The notes: generated by a model from the sequence alone, not told the origin. Shown: positions 11,201 to 25,401, counted from the first letter of the stretch. The stretch is DNA of 64,000 bases from Glebionis coronaria (GCA_025667525.1 CM046881.1:24749580-24813579), one strand, 5' to 3'. Made by a program: numbers and translations.

Positions 11201-14200
11201 GAAAACAATGATATTGTTTATCCTTGTGAAGCCTACACAGGTGAATAATATACAAAAAAGGACAAGTATTTTTTGACATTTCATGTGGGAGGATCATGCT
11301 TCTGTATTATATGACTCTGAAATATTTTGATTCCATACTTTATTCTATTTAAATTGAGACCCGTCATGAAATAGAGTCCCAAACATAATCTCTAACATAT
11401 AAAAATAGATTTAGATTGAAATTTTCTGACAACGTGGGCTGCAATAAAATCGTCATAAGATGTGATACATGACTCCGTTTCAAGACCACAACTAAGAAAA
11501 TGGATCCTTGAAATAAGGATTAAATTTTATCTAGGCAAACATTGGTCAAAAGCGACTACACCTGATAAAAACTAATGCAAATCGACCATAAACAGCCAAA
11601 ACATTGCCGTAACCGGCTGAAATCATCCAAACATAAGAAAAAACATCTAAATTTATTTCTAGTTCATATGGACCACATAGAAACCGGTCAAAATGTTTTC
11701 GTCCGGATTCTAGATGGATGAAACACGTATATGTATTTTCTTTGTTTAGTTTTGGTCGTGTTTTACCTAGTATAAAAGTTGGTCAGCTAGTATTTGAGGT
11801 AGTTGAGAATGAACTAGACAAAGAGCATCTCGAGGACACATTATAATATAAATGTCAAGATATGAGTGTGGTCTAACAACACGTCGTGTTATTTGACCAA
11901 GAAAACAATGATATTGTTTATCCTTGTGAAGCCTACACAGGTGAATAATATACAAAAAAAGGACAAGTATTTTTTGACATTTCATGTAGGAGGATCATGC
12001 TTCTGTATTATATGACTCTGAAATATTTGATTCCATATTTGATTCTATTTACATTGAGACCCGTCAAGAAATAGAGTGCCAAACATAATCGCTAACATAT
12101 AAAAACAGATTTAGATTGAAATTATATGACAACGTGGGCTGCAATAAAATCGTCATAACATGTGATACATGACTCCGTTTCAAGTCCACAACTAAGAAAA
12201 TGGATCCTTGAAATAAAGATTATTTTTATCTAGGCAAACATTGGTCAAAAGCGACTAAACCTGATAAAAAACTGATGCAAATCGACCATAAACAGCCAAA
12301 ACATTGCCGTAACTGGCTGAAATCATCCAAACATAAGAAAAAACATCTAAATTTATTTCTAGTCCATATGGACCACATAGAAACCGGTCAAAATGTTTTC
12401 TCCCGGATTCTAGATGGATGAAACACGTATATGTATTTTCTTTGTTTAGTTTTGGTCGTGTTTTACCTAGTATAAAAGTTGGTCAGCTAGTATTTGAGGT
12501 AGTTGAGAATGCACTAGACAAAAAGCATCTCGATGACACATTATAATATAAAGGTCAAGATATGAGTGTGGTCTAACAACACGTTGTGTTATTTGACCAA
12601 GAAAACAATGATATTGTTTATCCTTGTGAAGCCTACACAGGTGAATAATATACAAAAAAGGACAAGTATTTTTTGACATTTCATGTGGGAGGATCATGCT
12701 TCTGTATTATATGACTCTGAAATATTTTGATTCCATACTTTATTCTATTTAAATTGAGACCCGTCATGAAATAGAGTCCCAAACATAATCGCTAACATAT
12801 AAAAATAGATTTAGATTGAAATTATCTTACAACGTGGGCTGCAATAAAATCGTCATAAGATGTGATACATGACTCCGTTTCAAGACCACAACTAAGAAAA
12901 TGGATCCTTGAAATAAGGATTAAATTTTATCTAGGCAAACATTGGTCAAAAGCGACTACACCTGATAAAAACTAATGCAAATCGACCATAAACAGCCAAA
13001 ACATTGCCGTAACCGGCTGAAATCATCCAAACATAAGAAAAAACATCTAAATTTATTTCTAGTTCATATGGACCACATAGAAACCGGTCAAAATGTTTTC
13101 TTCCGGATTCTAGATGGATGAAACACGTATATGTATTTTCTTTGTTTAGTTTTGGTCGTGTTTTACCTAGTATAAAAGTTGGTCAGCTAGTATTTGAGGT
13201 AGTTGAGAATGAACTAGACAAAGAGCATCTCGAGGACACATTATAATATAAATGTCAAGATATGAGTGTGGTCTAACAACACATCGTGTTATTTGACCAA
13301 GAAAACAATGATATTGTTTATCCTTGTGAAGCCTACACAGGTGAATAATATACAAAAAAAGGACAAGTATTTTTTGACATTTCATGTAGGAGGATCATGC
13401 TTCTGTATTATATGACTCTGAAATATTTGATTCCATATTTGATTCTATTTACATTGAGACCCGTCAAGAAATAGAGTGCCAAACATAATCGCTAACATAT
13501 AAAAACAGATTTAGATTGAAATTATATGACAACGTGGGCTGCAATAAAATCGTCATAACATGTGATACATGACTCCGTTTCAAGACCACAACTAAGAAAA
13601 TGGATCCTTGAAATAAAGATTATTTTTATCTAGGCAAACATTGGTCAAAAGCGACTAAACCTGATAAAAAACTGATGCAAATCGACCATAAACAGCCAAA
13701 ACATTGCCGTAACTGGCTGAAATCATCCAAACATAAGAAAAAACATCTAAATTTATTTCTAGTCCATATGGACCACATAGAAACCGGTCAAAATGTTTTC
13801 TCCCGGATTCTAGATGGATGAAACACGTATATGTATTTTCTTTGTTTAGTTTTGGTCGTGTTTTACCTAGTATAAAAGTTGGTCAGCTAGTATTTGAGGT
13901 AGTTGAGAATGCACTAGACAAAAAGCATCTCGATGACACATTATAATATAAAGGTCAAGATATGAGTGTTGTCTAACAACACGTTGTGTTATTTGACCAA
14001 GAAAACAATGATATTGTTTATCCTTGTGAAGCCTACACAGGTGAATAATATACAAAAAAGGACAAGTATTTTTTGACATTTCATGTGGGAGGATCATGCT
14101 TCTGTATTATATGACTCTGAAATATTTTGATTCCATACTTTATTCTATTTAAATTGAGACCCGTCATGAAATAGAGTCCCAAACATAATCGCTAACATAT

Positions 14201-15966
14201 AAAAATAGATTTAGATTGAAATTATCTTACAACGTGGGCTGCAATAAAATCGTCATAAGATGTGATACATGACTCCGTTTCAAGACCACAACTAAGAAAA
14301 TGGATCCTTGAAATAAGGATTAAATTTTATCTAGGCAAACATTGGTCAAAAGCGACTACACCTGATAAAAACTAATGCAAATCGACCATAAACAGCCAAA
14401 ACATTGCCGTAACCGGCTGAAATCATCCAAACATAAGAAAAAACATCTAAATTTATTTCTAGTTCATATGGACCACATAGAAACCGGTCAAAATGTTTTC
14501 GTCCGGATTCTAGATGGATGAAACACGTATATGTATTTTCTTTGTTTAGTTTTGGTCGTGTTTTACCTAGTATAAAAGTTGGTCAGCTAGTATTTGAGGT
14601 AGTTGAGAATGAACTAGACAAAGAGCATCTCGAGGACATATTATAATATAAATGTCAAGATATGAGTGTGGTCTAACAACACATCGTGTTATTTGACCAA
14701 GAAAACAATGATATTGTTTATCCTTGTGAAGCCTACACAGGTGAATAATATACAAAAAAAGGACAAGTATTTTTTGACATTTCATGTAGGAGGATCATGC
14801 TTCTGTATTATATGACTCTGAAATATTTGATTCCATATTTGATTCTATTTACATTGAGACCCGTCAAGAAATAGAGTGCCAAACATAATCGCTAACATAT
14901 AAAAACAGATTTAGATTGAAATTATATGGCAACGTGGGCTGCAATAAAATCGTCATAACATGTGATACATGACTCCGTTTCAAGACCACAACTAAGAAAA
15001 TGGATCCTTGAAATAAAGATTATTTTTATCTAGGCAAACATTGGTCAAAAGCGACTAAACCTGATAAAAAACTGATGCAAATCGACCATAAACAGCCAAA
15101 ACATTGCCGTTACTGGCTGAAATCATCCAAACATAAGAAAAAACATCTAAATTTATTTCTAGTCCATATGGACCACATAGAAACCGGTCAAAATGTTTTC
15201 TGCCGGATTCTAGATGGATGAAACACGTATATGTATTTTCTTTGTTTAGTTTTGGTCGTGTTTTACCTAGTATAAAAGTTGGTCAGCTAGTATTTGAGGT
15301 AGTTGAGAATGCACTAGACAAAAAGCATCTCGATGACACATTATAATATAAAGGTCAAGATATGAGTGTGGTCTAACAACACGTTGTGTTATTTGACCAA
15401 GAAAACAATGATATTGTTTATCCTTGTGAAGCCTACACAGGTGAATAATATACAAAAAAGGACAAGTATTTTTTGACATTTCATGTGGGAGGATCATGCT
15501 TCTATATTATATGACTCTAAAATATTTTGATTCCATACTTTATTCTATTTAAATTGAGACCCGTCAAGAAATAGAGTGCCAAACATAATCGCTAACATAT
15601 AAAAACAGATTTAGATTGAAATTATCTAACAACGTGGGCTGCAATAAAATCGTCATAACATGTGATACATGACTCGGTTTCAAGACCACAACTAAGAAAA
15701 TGGATCCTTGAAATAAGGATTAAATTTTATCGAGGCAAACATTGGTCAAAAGCGACTACACCTGATAAAAACTTCCGCAAATCGACCATAAACAGCCAAA
15801 ACATTGTCGTAACCGGCTGAAATCATCCAAACATAAGAAAAAACATCTAAATTTATTTCTATTCCATATAGACCACATAGAAATCGGCCAAAATGTTTTC
15901 GTCCGGATTCTAGATGGATGAAACACGTATATGTATTTTCTTTGTTTAGTTTTGGTCGTGTTTTAC
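8269..15966. repeat. 1.4-kb A-B dimeric higher-order repeat, 5.5 units
   Basis: Eleven monomers alternate strictly. A types (8269, 9668, 11067, 12467, 13867, 15267) have 'gcactagacaaaaagcatc'. B types (8969, 10368, 11767, 13167, 14567) have 'gaactagacaaagagcatc', 'ctcgaggaca' and a run of seven A before 'ggacaag'. A-to-A and B-to-B copies are nearly identical, while A and B differ at many sites. This is the signature of homogenisation by dimer units. Confidence 0.85.
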
Positions 15967-18900
15967 CTAGTATAAAAGTTGGTCAGCTAGTATTTAGGTA
16001 ATTGAGAATTAACTAGACAAAGAGCATCTCGACGACACATTATAATATAAAGGTCAAGATATGAGTGTAGTCTAACAACACGTCGTGTTATTTGACCAAG
16101 AAAACTATGATATTGTTTATCCTTGTGAATCCTACACAGGTGAATAATATACAAAAAAGGACAAGTATTTTTTGACATTTCATGTAGGAGGATCATGTTT
16201 ATGTTTTATATGAATCTGAAATATTTGATTCCATAATTGATTCTATTTAAATTGAGACCCGTCAAGAAATAGAGTGCCAAACATAATCGCTAACATATAA
16301 ATAAAGATTTAGATTTAAATTATCTGACAACGTGGGCTGCAATAAAAACGTCATAACATGTGATACATGACTCCGTTTCAAGACCACAACTAAGAAAATG
16401 GATCCTTGAAATAAGGATTAATTTTATCTAGGAAAACATTGGTCAAAAGCGACTAAACTTGATAAAAAAAACTGATGCAAATCGACCATAAACAGCCAAA
16501 ACATTGCCGTAACCGGCTGAAATCATCCAAACATAAGAAAAACATCTAAATTTATTTCTAGTCCATATGAACCACATAGAAACCGGTCAAAATGTTTTCG
16601 CCCGGATTCTAGATGTATGAAACACGTATATGTATTTTCTTTGTTTATTTTTGGTCATGTTTTACCTAGTATAAAAGTTGGTCAACTAGTATTTGAGGTA
16701 GTTGAGAATGCACTAGACAAAGAGCATCTCGACGACACATTATAATATAAAGGTCAAGATATGAGTGTTGTCTAACAACACATTGTGTTATTTGACCAAG
16801 AAAACTATGATATTGTTTATCCTTGTGAAGCCTACACAGGTGAATAATATACAAAAAAAGGACAAGTATTTTTTGACATTTCATGTAGGAGGATCATGCT
16901 TATGTATTATATGAATCTGAAACATTTGATTCCATATTTGATTCTATTTAAATTGAGACCCGTCAAGAAATAGAGTGCCAAAAATAATCGCTAACATATA
17001 AATACAGATTTAGATTGAAATTATCTGACAACGTGGGCTGCAATAAAATCGTCATAACATGTGATACATGACTCCATTTCAAGACCACAACTAAGAAAAT
17101 GGATCCTTGAAATAAGGATTAATTTTTTCTAGGAAAACGTTGGTCAAAAGCGACTAAACTTGATAAAAAAACTGATGCAAATCGACCATAAACAGCCAAA
17201 ACATTGCCGTAACCGGCTGAAATCATCCAAACATAAGAAAAAACATCTAAATTTATTTCTAGTCCATATAGACCACATAGAAACCGGTCAAAATGTTTTC
17301 TCCCGGATTCTAGATGGATGAAACACGTATATGTATTTTCTTTGTTTAGTTTTGGTCGTGTTTTACCTAGTATAAAAGTTGGTCAGCTAGTATTTGAGGT
17401 AGTTGAGAATGCACTAGACAAAAAGCATCTCGACGACACATTATAATATAAAGGTCAAGATATGAGTGTGGTCTAACAACACGTTGTGTTATTTGACCAA
17501 GAAAACAATGATATTGTTTATCCTTGTGAAGCCTACACAGGTGAATAATATACAAAAAAGGACAAGTATTTTTTGATATTTCATGTGGGAGGATCAGGCT
17601 TCTATATTATATGACTCTAAAATATTTTGATTCCATACTTTATTCTATTTAAATTGAGACCCGTCAAGAAATAGAGTGCCAAACATAATCGCTAACATAT
17701 AAAAACAGATTTAGATTGAAATTATCTGACAACGTGGGCTGCAATAAAATCGTCATAACATGTGATACATGACTCCGTTTCAAGACCACAACTAAGAAAA
17801 TGGATCCTTGAAATAAGGATTAAATTTTATCTAGGCAAACATTGGTCAAAATCGACTACACCTGATAAAAACTGATGCAAATCGACCATAAACAGCCAAA
17901 ACATTGCCGTAACCGGCTGAAATCATCCAAACATAAGAAAAAACATCTAAATTTATTTCTATTCCATATGGACCACATAGAAATCGGTCAAAATGTTTTC
18001 GTCCGGATTCTAGATGGATGAAACACGTATATGTATTTTCTTTGTTTAGTTTTGGTCGTGTTTTACCTAGTATAAAAGTTGGTCAGCTAGTATTTGAGGT
18101 AGTTGAGAATGAACTAGACAAAGAACATCTCGACGACACATTATAATATAAAGGTCAAGATATGAGTGTGGTCTAACAACACGTCGTGTTATTTGACCAA
18201 GAAAACTATGATATTGTTTATCCTTGTGAAGCCTACACAGGTGAATAATATACAAAAAAGGACAAGTATTTTTTGACATTTCATGTAGGAGGATCATGCT
18301 TATGTTTTATATGAATCTGAAATATTTGATTCCATAATTGATTCTATTTAAATTGAGACCCGTCAAGAAATAGAGTGCCAAACATAATCGCTAACATATA
18401 AATAAAGATTTAGATTTAAATTATCTGACAACGTGGGCTGCAATAAAAACGTCATAACATGTGATACATGACTCCGTTTCAAGACCACAACTAAGAAAAT
18501 GGATCCTTGAAATAAGGATTAATTTTATCTAGGAAAACATTGGTCAAAAGCGACTAAACTTGATAAAAAAACTGATGCAAATCGACCATAAACAGCCAAA
18601 ACATTGCCGTAACCGGGTGAAATCATCCAAACATAAGAAAAAACATCTAAATTTATTTCTAGTCCATATGAACCACATAGAAACCGGTCAAAATGTTTTC
18701 GCCCGGATTCTAGATGTATGAAACACGTATATGTATTTTCTTTGTTTAGTTTTGGACATGTTTTACCTAGTATAAAAGTTGGTCAACTAGTATTTGAGGT
18801 AGTTGAGAATGCACTAGACAAAGAGCATCTCGACGACATATTATAATATAAAGGTCAAGATATGAGTGTTGTCTAACAACACATTGTGTTATTTGACCAA

Positions 18901-20166
18901 GAAAACTATGATATTGTTTATCCTTGTGAAGCCTACACAGGTGAATAATATACAAAAAAAGGACAAGTATTTTTTGACATTTCATGTAGGAGGATCATGC
19001 TTATGTATTATATGAATCTGAAACATTTGATTCCATATTTGATTCTATTTAAATTGAGACCCGTCAAGAAATAGAGTGCCAAAAATAATCGCTAACATAT
19101 AAATACAAATTTAGATTGAAATTATCTGACAACGTGGGCTGCAATAAAATCGTCATAACATGTGATACATGACTCCATTTCAAGACCACAACTAAGAAAA
19201 TGGATCCTTGAAATAAGGATTAATTTTTTCTAGGAAAACACTGGTCAAAAGCGACTAAACTTGATAAAAAACTGATGCAAATCGACCATAAACAGCCAAA
19301 ACATTGCCGTAACCGGCTGAAATCATCCAAACATAAGAAAAAACATCTAAATTTATTTCTAGTCCATATGGACCACATAGAAACCGGTCAAAATGTTTTC
19401 TCCCGGATTCTAGATGGATGAAACACGTATATGTATTTTCTTTGTTTAGTTTTGGTCGTGTTTTACCTAGTATAAAAGTTGGTCAGCTAATATTTGAGGT
19501 AGTTGAGAATGCACTAGACAAAAAGCATCTCGACGACACATTATAATATAAAGGTCAAGATATGAGTGTGGTCTAACAACACGTTGTGTTATTTGACCAA
19601 GAAAACAATGATATTGTTTATCCTTGTGAAGCCTACACAGGTGAATAATATACAAAAAAGGACATGTATTTTTTGACATTTCATGTGGGAGGATCATGCT
19701 TCTATATTATATGACTCTAAAATATTTTGATTCCATACTTTATTCTATTTAAATTGAGACCCGTCAAGAAATAGAGTGCCAAACATAATCGCTAACATAT
19801 AAAAACAGATTTAGATTGAAATTATCTGACAATGTGGGCTGCAATAAAATCGTCATAACATGTGATACATGACTCCGTTTCAAGACCACAACTAATAAAA
19901 TGGATCCTTGAAATAAGGATTAAATTTTATCTAGGCAAACATTGGTCAAAATCGACTACACCTGATAAAAACTGATGCAAATCGACCATAAACAGCCAAA
20001 ACATTGCCGTAACCGGCTGAAATCATCCAAACATAAGAAAAAACATCTAAATTTATTTCTATTCCATATGGACCACATAGAAATCGGTCAAAATGTTTTC
20101 GTCCGGATTCTAGATGGATGAAACACGTATATGTATTTTCTTTGTTTAGTTTTGGTCGTGTTTTAC
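15967..20166. repeat. 2.1-kb C-D-A trimeric higher-order repeat, two units
   Basis: Monomers at 15967, 16666 and 17367 recur as 18067, 18767 and 19467. C carries 'gaactagacaaag' (or 'taactagacaaag') with 'aaaactatgat'. D carries 'gttgtctaacaacacattg'. A' carries 'acaaaaagcatc'. The C-type monomer at 20167 starts a third round that then departs. The trimer unit is 2100 bp. Confidence 0.75.
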
Positions 20167-23033
20167 CTAGTATAAAAGTTGGTCAGCTAGTATTTGAGGT
20201 AGTTGAGAATGAACTAGACAAAGAACATCTCGACGACACATTATAATATAAAGGTCAAGATATGAGTGTGGTCTAACAACACGTCGTGTTATTTGACCAA
20301 GAAAACTATGATATTGTTTATCCTTGTGAAGCCTACACAGGTGAATAATATACAAAAAAGGACAAGTATTTTTTGACATTTCATGTAGGAGGATCATGCT
20401 TATGTATTATATGAATCTGAAATATTTGATACCATATTTGATTCTATTTAAATTGAGACCCGTCAAGAAATAGAGTGCCAAACATAATCGCTAACATATA
20501 AAAACAGATTTAGATTGAAATTATCTGACAACGTGGGCTGCAATAAAATCGTCATAACATGTGATACATGACTCCATTTCAAGACCACAACTAAGAAAAT
20601 GGATCCTTGAAATAAGGATTAATTTTTTCTAGGAAAACATTGGTCAAAAGCGACTAAACTTGATAAAAAACTGATGCAAATCGACCATAAACAGCCAAAA
20701 CATTGCCGTAACCGACTGAAATCATCCAAACATAAGAAAAAACATCTAAATTTATTTCTAGTCCATATGGACCACATAGAAACCGGTCAAAATGTTTTCG
20801 CCCGGATTCTAGATGGATGAAACACGTATATGTATTTTCTTTGTTTAGTTTTGGTCGTGTTTTACCTAGTATAAAAGTTGGTCAGCTAGTATTTGAGGTA
20901 GTTGAGAATGCACTAGACAAAGAGCATCTCGACGACACATTATAATATAAAGGTCAAGATATGAGTGTTGTCTAACAACACGTTGTGTTATTTGACCAAG
21001 AAAACAATGATATTGTTTATCCTTGTGAATCCTACATAGGAGAATAATATATAAAAAAGGACAAGTATTTTTTAACATTTCATGTGGGAGGATCATGCTT
21101 CTATATTATATGACTCTGAAATATTTTGATTCCATACTTTATTCTATTTAAACTGAGACCCGTCAAGAAATAGAGTGCCAAACATAATCGCTAACATATA
21201 AAACAGATTTAGATTGAAATTATCTGACAACGTGGGCTGCAATAAAATCGTCATAACATGTGATACATGACTTCGTTTCAAGACCACAACTAAGAAAATG
21301 GATCCCTGAAATAAGGATTAAATTTTATCTATGCAAACATTGGTCAAAAGCGACTACACTAATAAAAACTGATGCAAATCGACCATAAACAGCAAAAACA
21401 TTACCGTAACCGGCTGAAATCATCCAAACATAAGAAAAAATATCTAAATTTATTTCTAGTCCATATGGACCACATAGAAACCGGTCAAAATATTTTCGTC
21501 CGGATTCTAGATGGATGAAACACGTATATGTATTTTCTTTGTTTAGTTTTGGTCGTGTTTTACCTAGTATAAAAGTTGGTCAACTAGTATTTGAGGTAGT
21601 TGAGAATGCACTAGACAAAGAGTTTCTTGATGACACATTATAATATAAAGGTAAAGTTATGAGTGTGATCTAACAACACGTTGTGTTATTTGACCAAGAA
21701 AACAATGATATTGTTTATCCTTGTGAGGCATACACAAGTGAATAATATACAAAAAAGGACAACTATTTTTTGACATTTTGTGTAGGAGGATCATGCTTCT
21801 GTATTATATGACTCTGAAATATTTGATTCCATATTTGATTCTATTAAAATTGAGACCCGTTAAGAAATAGAGTGCCAAACATAATCGCTAACATATAAAA
21901 ACAGATTTAGATTGAAATTATCTGACAACGTGGGCTGCAATAAAATTGTCATAACATGTGATATATGACTCCGTTTCAAGACCACACTTAAGAAAATGGA
22001 TCCATGAATTAAGGATTAATTTTATCTAGGCAAACATTGGTTAAAATCGACTAAACCTGATAAAAAAACTGATGCAAATCGACCATAAAACACCCAAAAC
22101 ATTGCCGTAACCGGCTGAAATCATCCAAACATAAGAAAAAACATCTAAATTTATTTCTAGTCTATATGGACCATATAGAAACCGGTCAAAATGTTTTCGC
22201 CCGAATTCTAGATAGATGAAACACGTATATGTATTTTCTCTGTTTAGTTTTGGTCGTGTTTTACCTAGTATAAAAGTTGGTCAGGTAGTATTTGAGGTAG
22301 TTGAGAATGAACTAGACAAAAAGCATCTCGACGACACATTATAATATAAAGGTCAAGATATGAGTGTGGTCTAACAACACGTCGTGTTATTTGACCAAGA
22401 AAACTATGATATTGTTTATCCTTGTGAAGCCTACACAGGTGAATAATATACAAAAAAAGGACAAGTATTTTTTGACATTTCATGTAGGAGGATCATGCTT
22501 ATGTATTATATGAATCTGAAATATTTGATTCCATATTTGATTCTATTTAAATTGAGACCCATCAAGAAATAGAGTGCCAAACATAATCGCTAACATATAA
22601 ATACAGATTTAGATTTAAATTATCTGACAACGTGGGCTGCAATAAAAAACGTCATAACATGTGATACATGACTCCGTTTGAAGACCACAACTAAGAAAAT
22701 GGATCCTTGAAATAAGGATTAATTTTATCTAGGAAAACATTGGTCAAAAGCGACTAAACTTGATAAAAAACTGATGCAAATCGACCATAAACAACCAAAA
22801 CATTGTCGTAACCGGCTGAAATCATCCAAACATAAGAAAAAACATCTAAATTTATTTCTAGTCCATATGGACCACATAGAAACCGGTCAAAATGTTTTCG
22901 CCCGGATTCTAGATGTATGAAACACGTATATGTATTTTCTTTGTTTAGTTTTGGTCGTGTTTTACCTAGTATAAAAGTTGGTCAGCTAGTATTTGAGGTA
23001 GTTGAGAATGCACTAGACAAAGAGCATCTCGAC
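20167..23033. repeat. Mixed satellite monomers C, E, F, C-like and a truncated D
   Basis: 20167 is C. 20866 is E, marked by 'cctacataggagaataat'. 21564 is F, marked by 'gagtttcttga', 'cacaagtgaat' and 'ggacaacta'. 22265 is C-like. 22966 is interrupted after 68 bp by the copia insertion. The order A-C-E-F (19467-22264) is repeated at 53692 and 59282. Confidence 0.75.
23029..23033. repeat. Target site duplication, left, of the outer copia element
   Basis: tcgac directly before TGTTGATCCC; matched by tcgac at 47144-47148. Joining the flanks recreates the satellite phrase 'catctcgacgacac'. Confidence 0.95.
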
Positions 23034-23281
23034 TGTTGATCCCAAACTTAGATCGATTAAGCTTTGTGTATACGAGATTAGATCAAGTAATACACGTAGA
23101 GAAACCTTTGCTTATGAATAAAGTAACTAAGTGTTATGCGGAATTAACACTTAATCTAAAACACAAAGAGGTTAAACAAACTTTCACTTGTATTAGAATG
23201 ATCGAACTTGATTACAATGAAAGAGGTTTAACTTGTGAAAACTTATAAAAACTGATGATTAACATTAACCTAAAAGATCTT

Positions 23282-23289
23282 CTTTTATA
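23282..23289 (-). promoter_or_regulatory. TATA box in the outer 3' LTR
   Basis: TATAAAAG on the minus strand, at the same relative place as in the inner LTRs and in the 5' LTR at 46856-46863. Confidence 0.6.
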
Positions 23290-23431
23290 GATTAAGAAGT
23301 CTTGTACAATAAGCTACGAATCAACTATTCTAGGTAAAGATAATAATAGAAAATACAATGTCGTGCTTATCTTTACCATACATAAATAAAGAAACAAATA
23401 AACAAAAAGATTCGTATGAAGATATATTCCA

Positions 23432-23538
23432 TCAGTGTCAATCTTCAAGGCTGTCAGCGTTGACTTCTTCAATGTCAACGCTTGGCTGTCAGCGTCCAAT
23501 GTCATCTTATCAGCGTTGACATTCTTCTTATCAGCGTC
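23432..23538 (-). repeat. 21-bp phased CGCTGA motif array, outer 3' LTR
   Basis: Reference bases of successive copies fall at 23437, 23459, 23480, 23494, 23515 and 23536, giving spacings of 22, 21, 14, 21 and 21. One copy (near 23480) is degenerate or inverted. Confidence 0.8.
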
Positions 23539-23569
23539 TAGTGAACTGACCCATAATTTATTCCCAACA

Positions 23570-23582
23570 ATCCTCCCCTAAA
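23570..23582 (-). promoter_or_regulatory. Polypurine tract of the outer copia element
   Basis: In element sense tttaggggaggat, abutting the 3' LTR; identical to the inner element's tract at 36861-36873. It primes plus-strand DNA synthesis. Confidence 0.9.
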
Positions 23583-25043
23583 CTTGATATCTATTCCAAT
23601 GATCAAGTTTCTGAATAAAAACTTAAGGCTTAGGAGGAATCTTGCAAAAACTTCTTATGTTGGTGATAAACATATCTAATCAAGTCCTTGGCCACATCAC
23701 TAGTATAATCAATCTCCAAGGGTGTCTCTTTCATCTTCTCCAATACTTCTTTGGACAAGAAATAGTCAGCATCCACAAGTAGATACTCTGAAAACTTTGT
23801 AGAGCTCAAATGAAACACACCACAAGTAGAATAAAGCCTCCAATGAAGATTACTGAGATCATCTTCAAGATCCTTCCATATGGCAGGATCTGCTTCCTTT
23901 GGACCACACAAAGTCAAAAATGTGTTCCATAGTCTTATTCCATTTGCTGAAGTAGGTGCTTCAGCTGTATACTTGGCCTCTATTAATCTCCATAGATGCA
24001 CCAAGTCTTCTCTGTCTATGCTTGCAAAGATAGAAATAACTGAAGTGAAAGTATGTACCTCCTTTCCAAACCTGCCAATCTTCCAAAATCCACACTCATC
24101 TTCATCAAAACTGATGATTGGATTTCTGTCATCTAGAGGTACTACATTAACCAAATCTGAAGCTTCCAATGGAGAAAGCTTGAGATGCTTCCTTATGACA
24201 CCTTCAGTTGGATAATACACATCCATATCTTTGGGAAATTGAAAAGGATCTCCTTTCTTTACTGGTCTTTGAGCAATCCTCATTTCCTTTTGAATCTGCA
24301 TTTCCTCAGCAAGCTCTTGTTTCCTTTCTTCTGAAAGAAACTGGTAGACATTATTTTCTTGCACATTCCTCCAAATAGGATGTGCCCTATACTCTAACTC
24401 CTCAAAAGATAAAGCCAGCAAATTCTTGTATGTCCATCTAGGTTGATGGCATCTAAGCAACTTGTAATACAACTGCCTTCTATCTCTTTTGAGCCAAGTC
24501 TTGACCTCTTGTGCATTAAACCTCAAAATCACCTTTATATCATCTTGTACCCTGAGAAGAACTTCCAACCCCCAAATTTGATCAGACAAACTCATTCCTG
24601 GATTGTCCATTACCTTGTCTTCCCAAGCATGGTACATTCTGGTGATTTCTGGAAGGTCCCAATCAATCTGATTCTTCAAATCATTCAATCTTTCCTTTGC
24701 TAACTCATCCCCATATTCAAGTATTTCTGGATCTTCAATAATTTGAACACTTGAATCTGAGCTATCTTCTTCCTTTTCATCACCACTCTCTTCCTCACTC
24801 TCAGAAGTAGCAACAAATGGTGATCTACCACTCCTCTTCAAATCTCTTTCCAAAAGTTGTGCAGCCAACTGTTCATCAAATGCAATTTGTGCTGCATCTT
24901 TCTTTGGAACCTCTTCTTCAACCAATTTTCCTTTACCTTTGTCTTTTGGATCAATAATAGGTAAGGTAGAAGAAGAAACCTGTGTGGACACATCTTTGAT
25001 GATTGTTGATGACTGGAATACATCAACACCACCTGCAACTTTG

Positions 25044-25125
25044 TCAGCGTTCAAGTTACCTCTATCAGCGCCCCGATTACCTTTGTCAGCGCTGGATGTT
25101 TCAGCGTTCAAACCTGTATCAGCGC
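25044..25125 (-). repeat. 21-bp phased motif array inside the outer third ORF
   Basis: Reference bases at 25049, 25070, 25091, 25106 and 25124: spacings 21, 21, 15, 18. The same pattern in the same order occurs in the inner copy (35321-35405). Confidence 0.8.
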
Positions 25126-25364
25126 CCATTGTTGCTGTGAAAGATCCTTCCAAGTTCAATGGAGTTACCTTGGATGTATCAATAATTGGGTGCTTCTTCA
25201 AGTTGGTGAGTGCTTCAGCAACATGTAAAGATTCACTAAATTGTGAACTCTTCTCTGAACTCTTCTCACTGGCTGTATGAATCAGCTCATCCTCTTCATC
25301 CTCTTCATCCTCCCCTTTGGAAGATTCCTCCATTAGACTCCTGCTACTTGGATTCTCCAAAACA

Positions 25365-25369
25365 GTTAC
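25365..25369. repeat. Target site duplication, left, of the inner copia element
   Basis: gttac directly before TGTTGGGAAT; matched by gttac at 37372-37376. The uninterrupted site 'gagtaactg' is visible on the coding strand of the inner element's own third ORF at about 35075-35083. Confidence 0.95.
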
Positions 25370-25401
25370 TGTTGGGAATAAAATATGGGTCAGATCACCA
25401 A

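Larger units (their letters stand above)
7611..23033. repeat. Satellite array 1, ~700-bp monomers
   Basis: About 22 head-to-tail monomers. Taking the second C of 'cctagtataaaag' as position 1, anchors fall at 8269, 8969, 9668, 10368, 11067, 11767, 12467, 13167, 13867, 14567, 15267, 15967, 16666, 17367, 18067, 18767, 19467, 20167, 20866, 21564, 22265 and 22966, so lengths are 698-701 bp. The first monomer starts at offset 42 (7611) and the last is cut at 23033 by a retroelement. Each monomer holds a TATAAAAG, a CCATATGG palindrome and an ATCCTT/AAGGAT inverted repeat. Recurrent 60-76-codon minus-strand frames are satellite by-products. Confidence 0.95.
23034..23569 (-). repeat. 3' LTR of the outer copia element
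   Basis: 536 bp; in element sense it begins TGTTGGGAATAAATTATGG and ends GGGATCAACA. A TATAAAAG on the minus strand is at 23282-23289. It holds a motif array (23432-23538) with copies of the CGCTGA core at 21-bp steps. The other LTR differs at two sites, both inside this array. Confidence 0.95.
23630..25369 (-). pseudogene. Third ORF of the outer copia element, 3' half
   Basis: This is the C-terminal ~580 codons of the ORF whose 5' half lies at 37372-38720. It is cut by the inner element at 25369/25370. The open frame seems to run on to 25423, but that extension is inner LTR sequence. The segment holds an acidic, serine-rich stretch, a run of A-D-K/R/T repeats from the phased motif (25044-25125), and a C-terminal region of about 350 residues closely matching the inner copy. 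No transmembrane segment or known catalytic motif is visible. The function is unknown; third ORFs after pol are known in Sireviruses and are often called envelope-like, but this one does not look like a membrane protein. Confidence 0.85.

Noticed and set aside
23880..24215. Plus-strand frames over the outer element's genes and minus-strand frames over the inner element's genes
   Set aside because: They are reverse-strand shadows of gag, pol and the third ORF. The real frames have the domains and the conserved starts.
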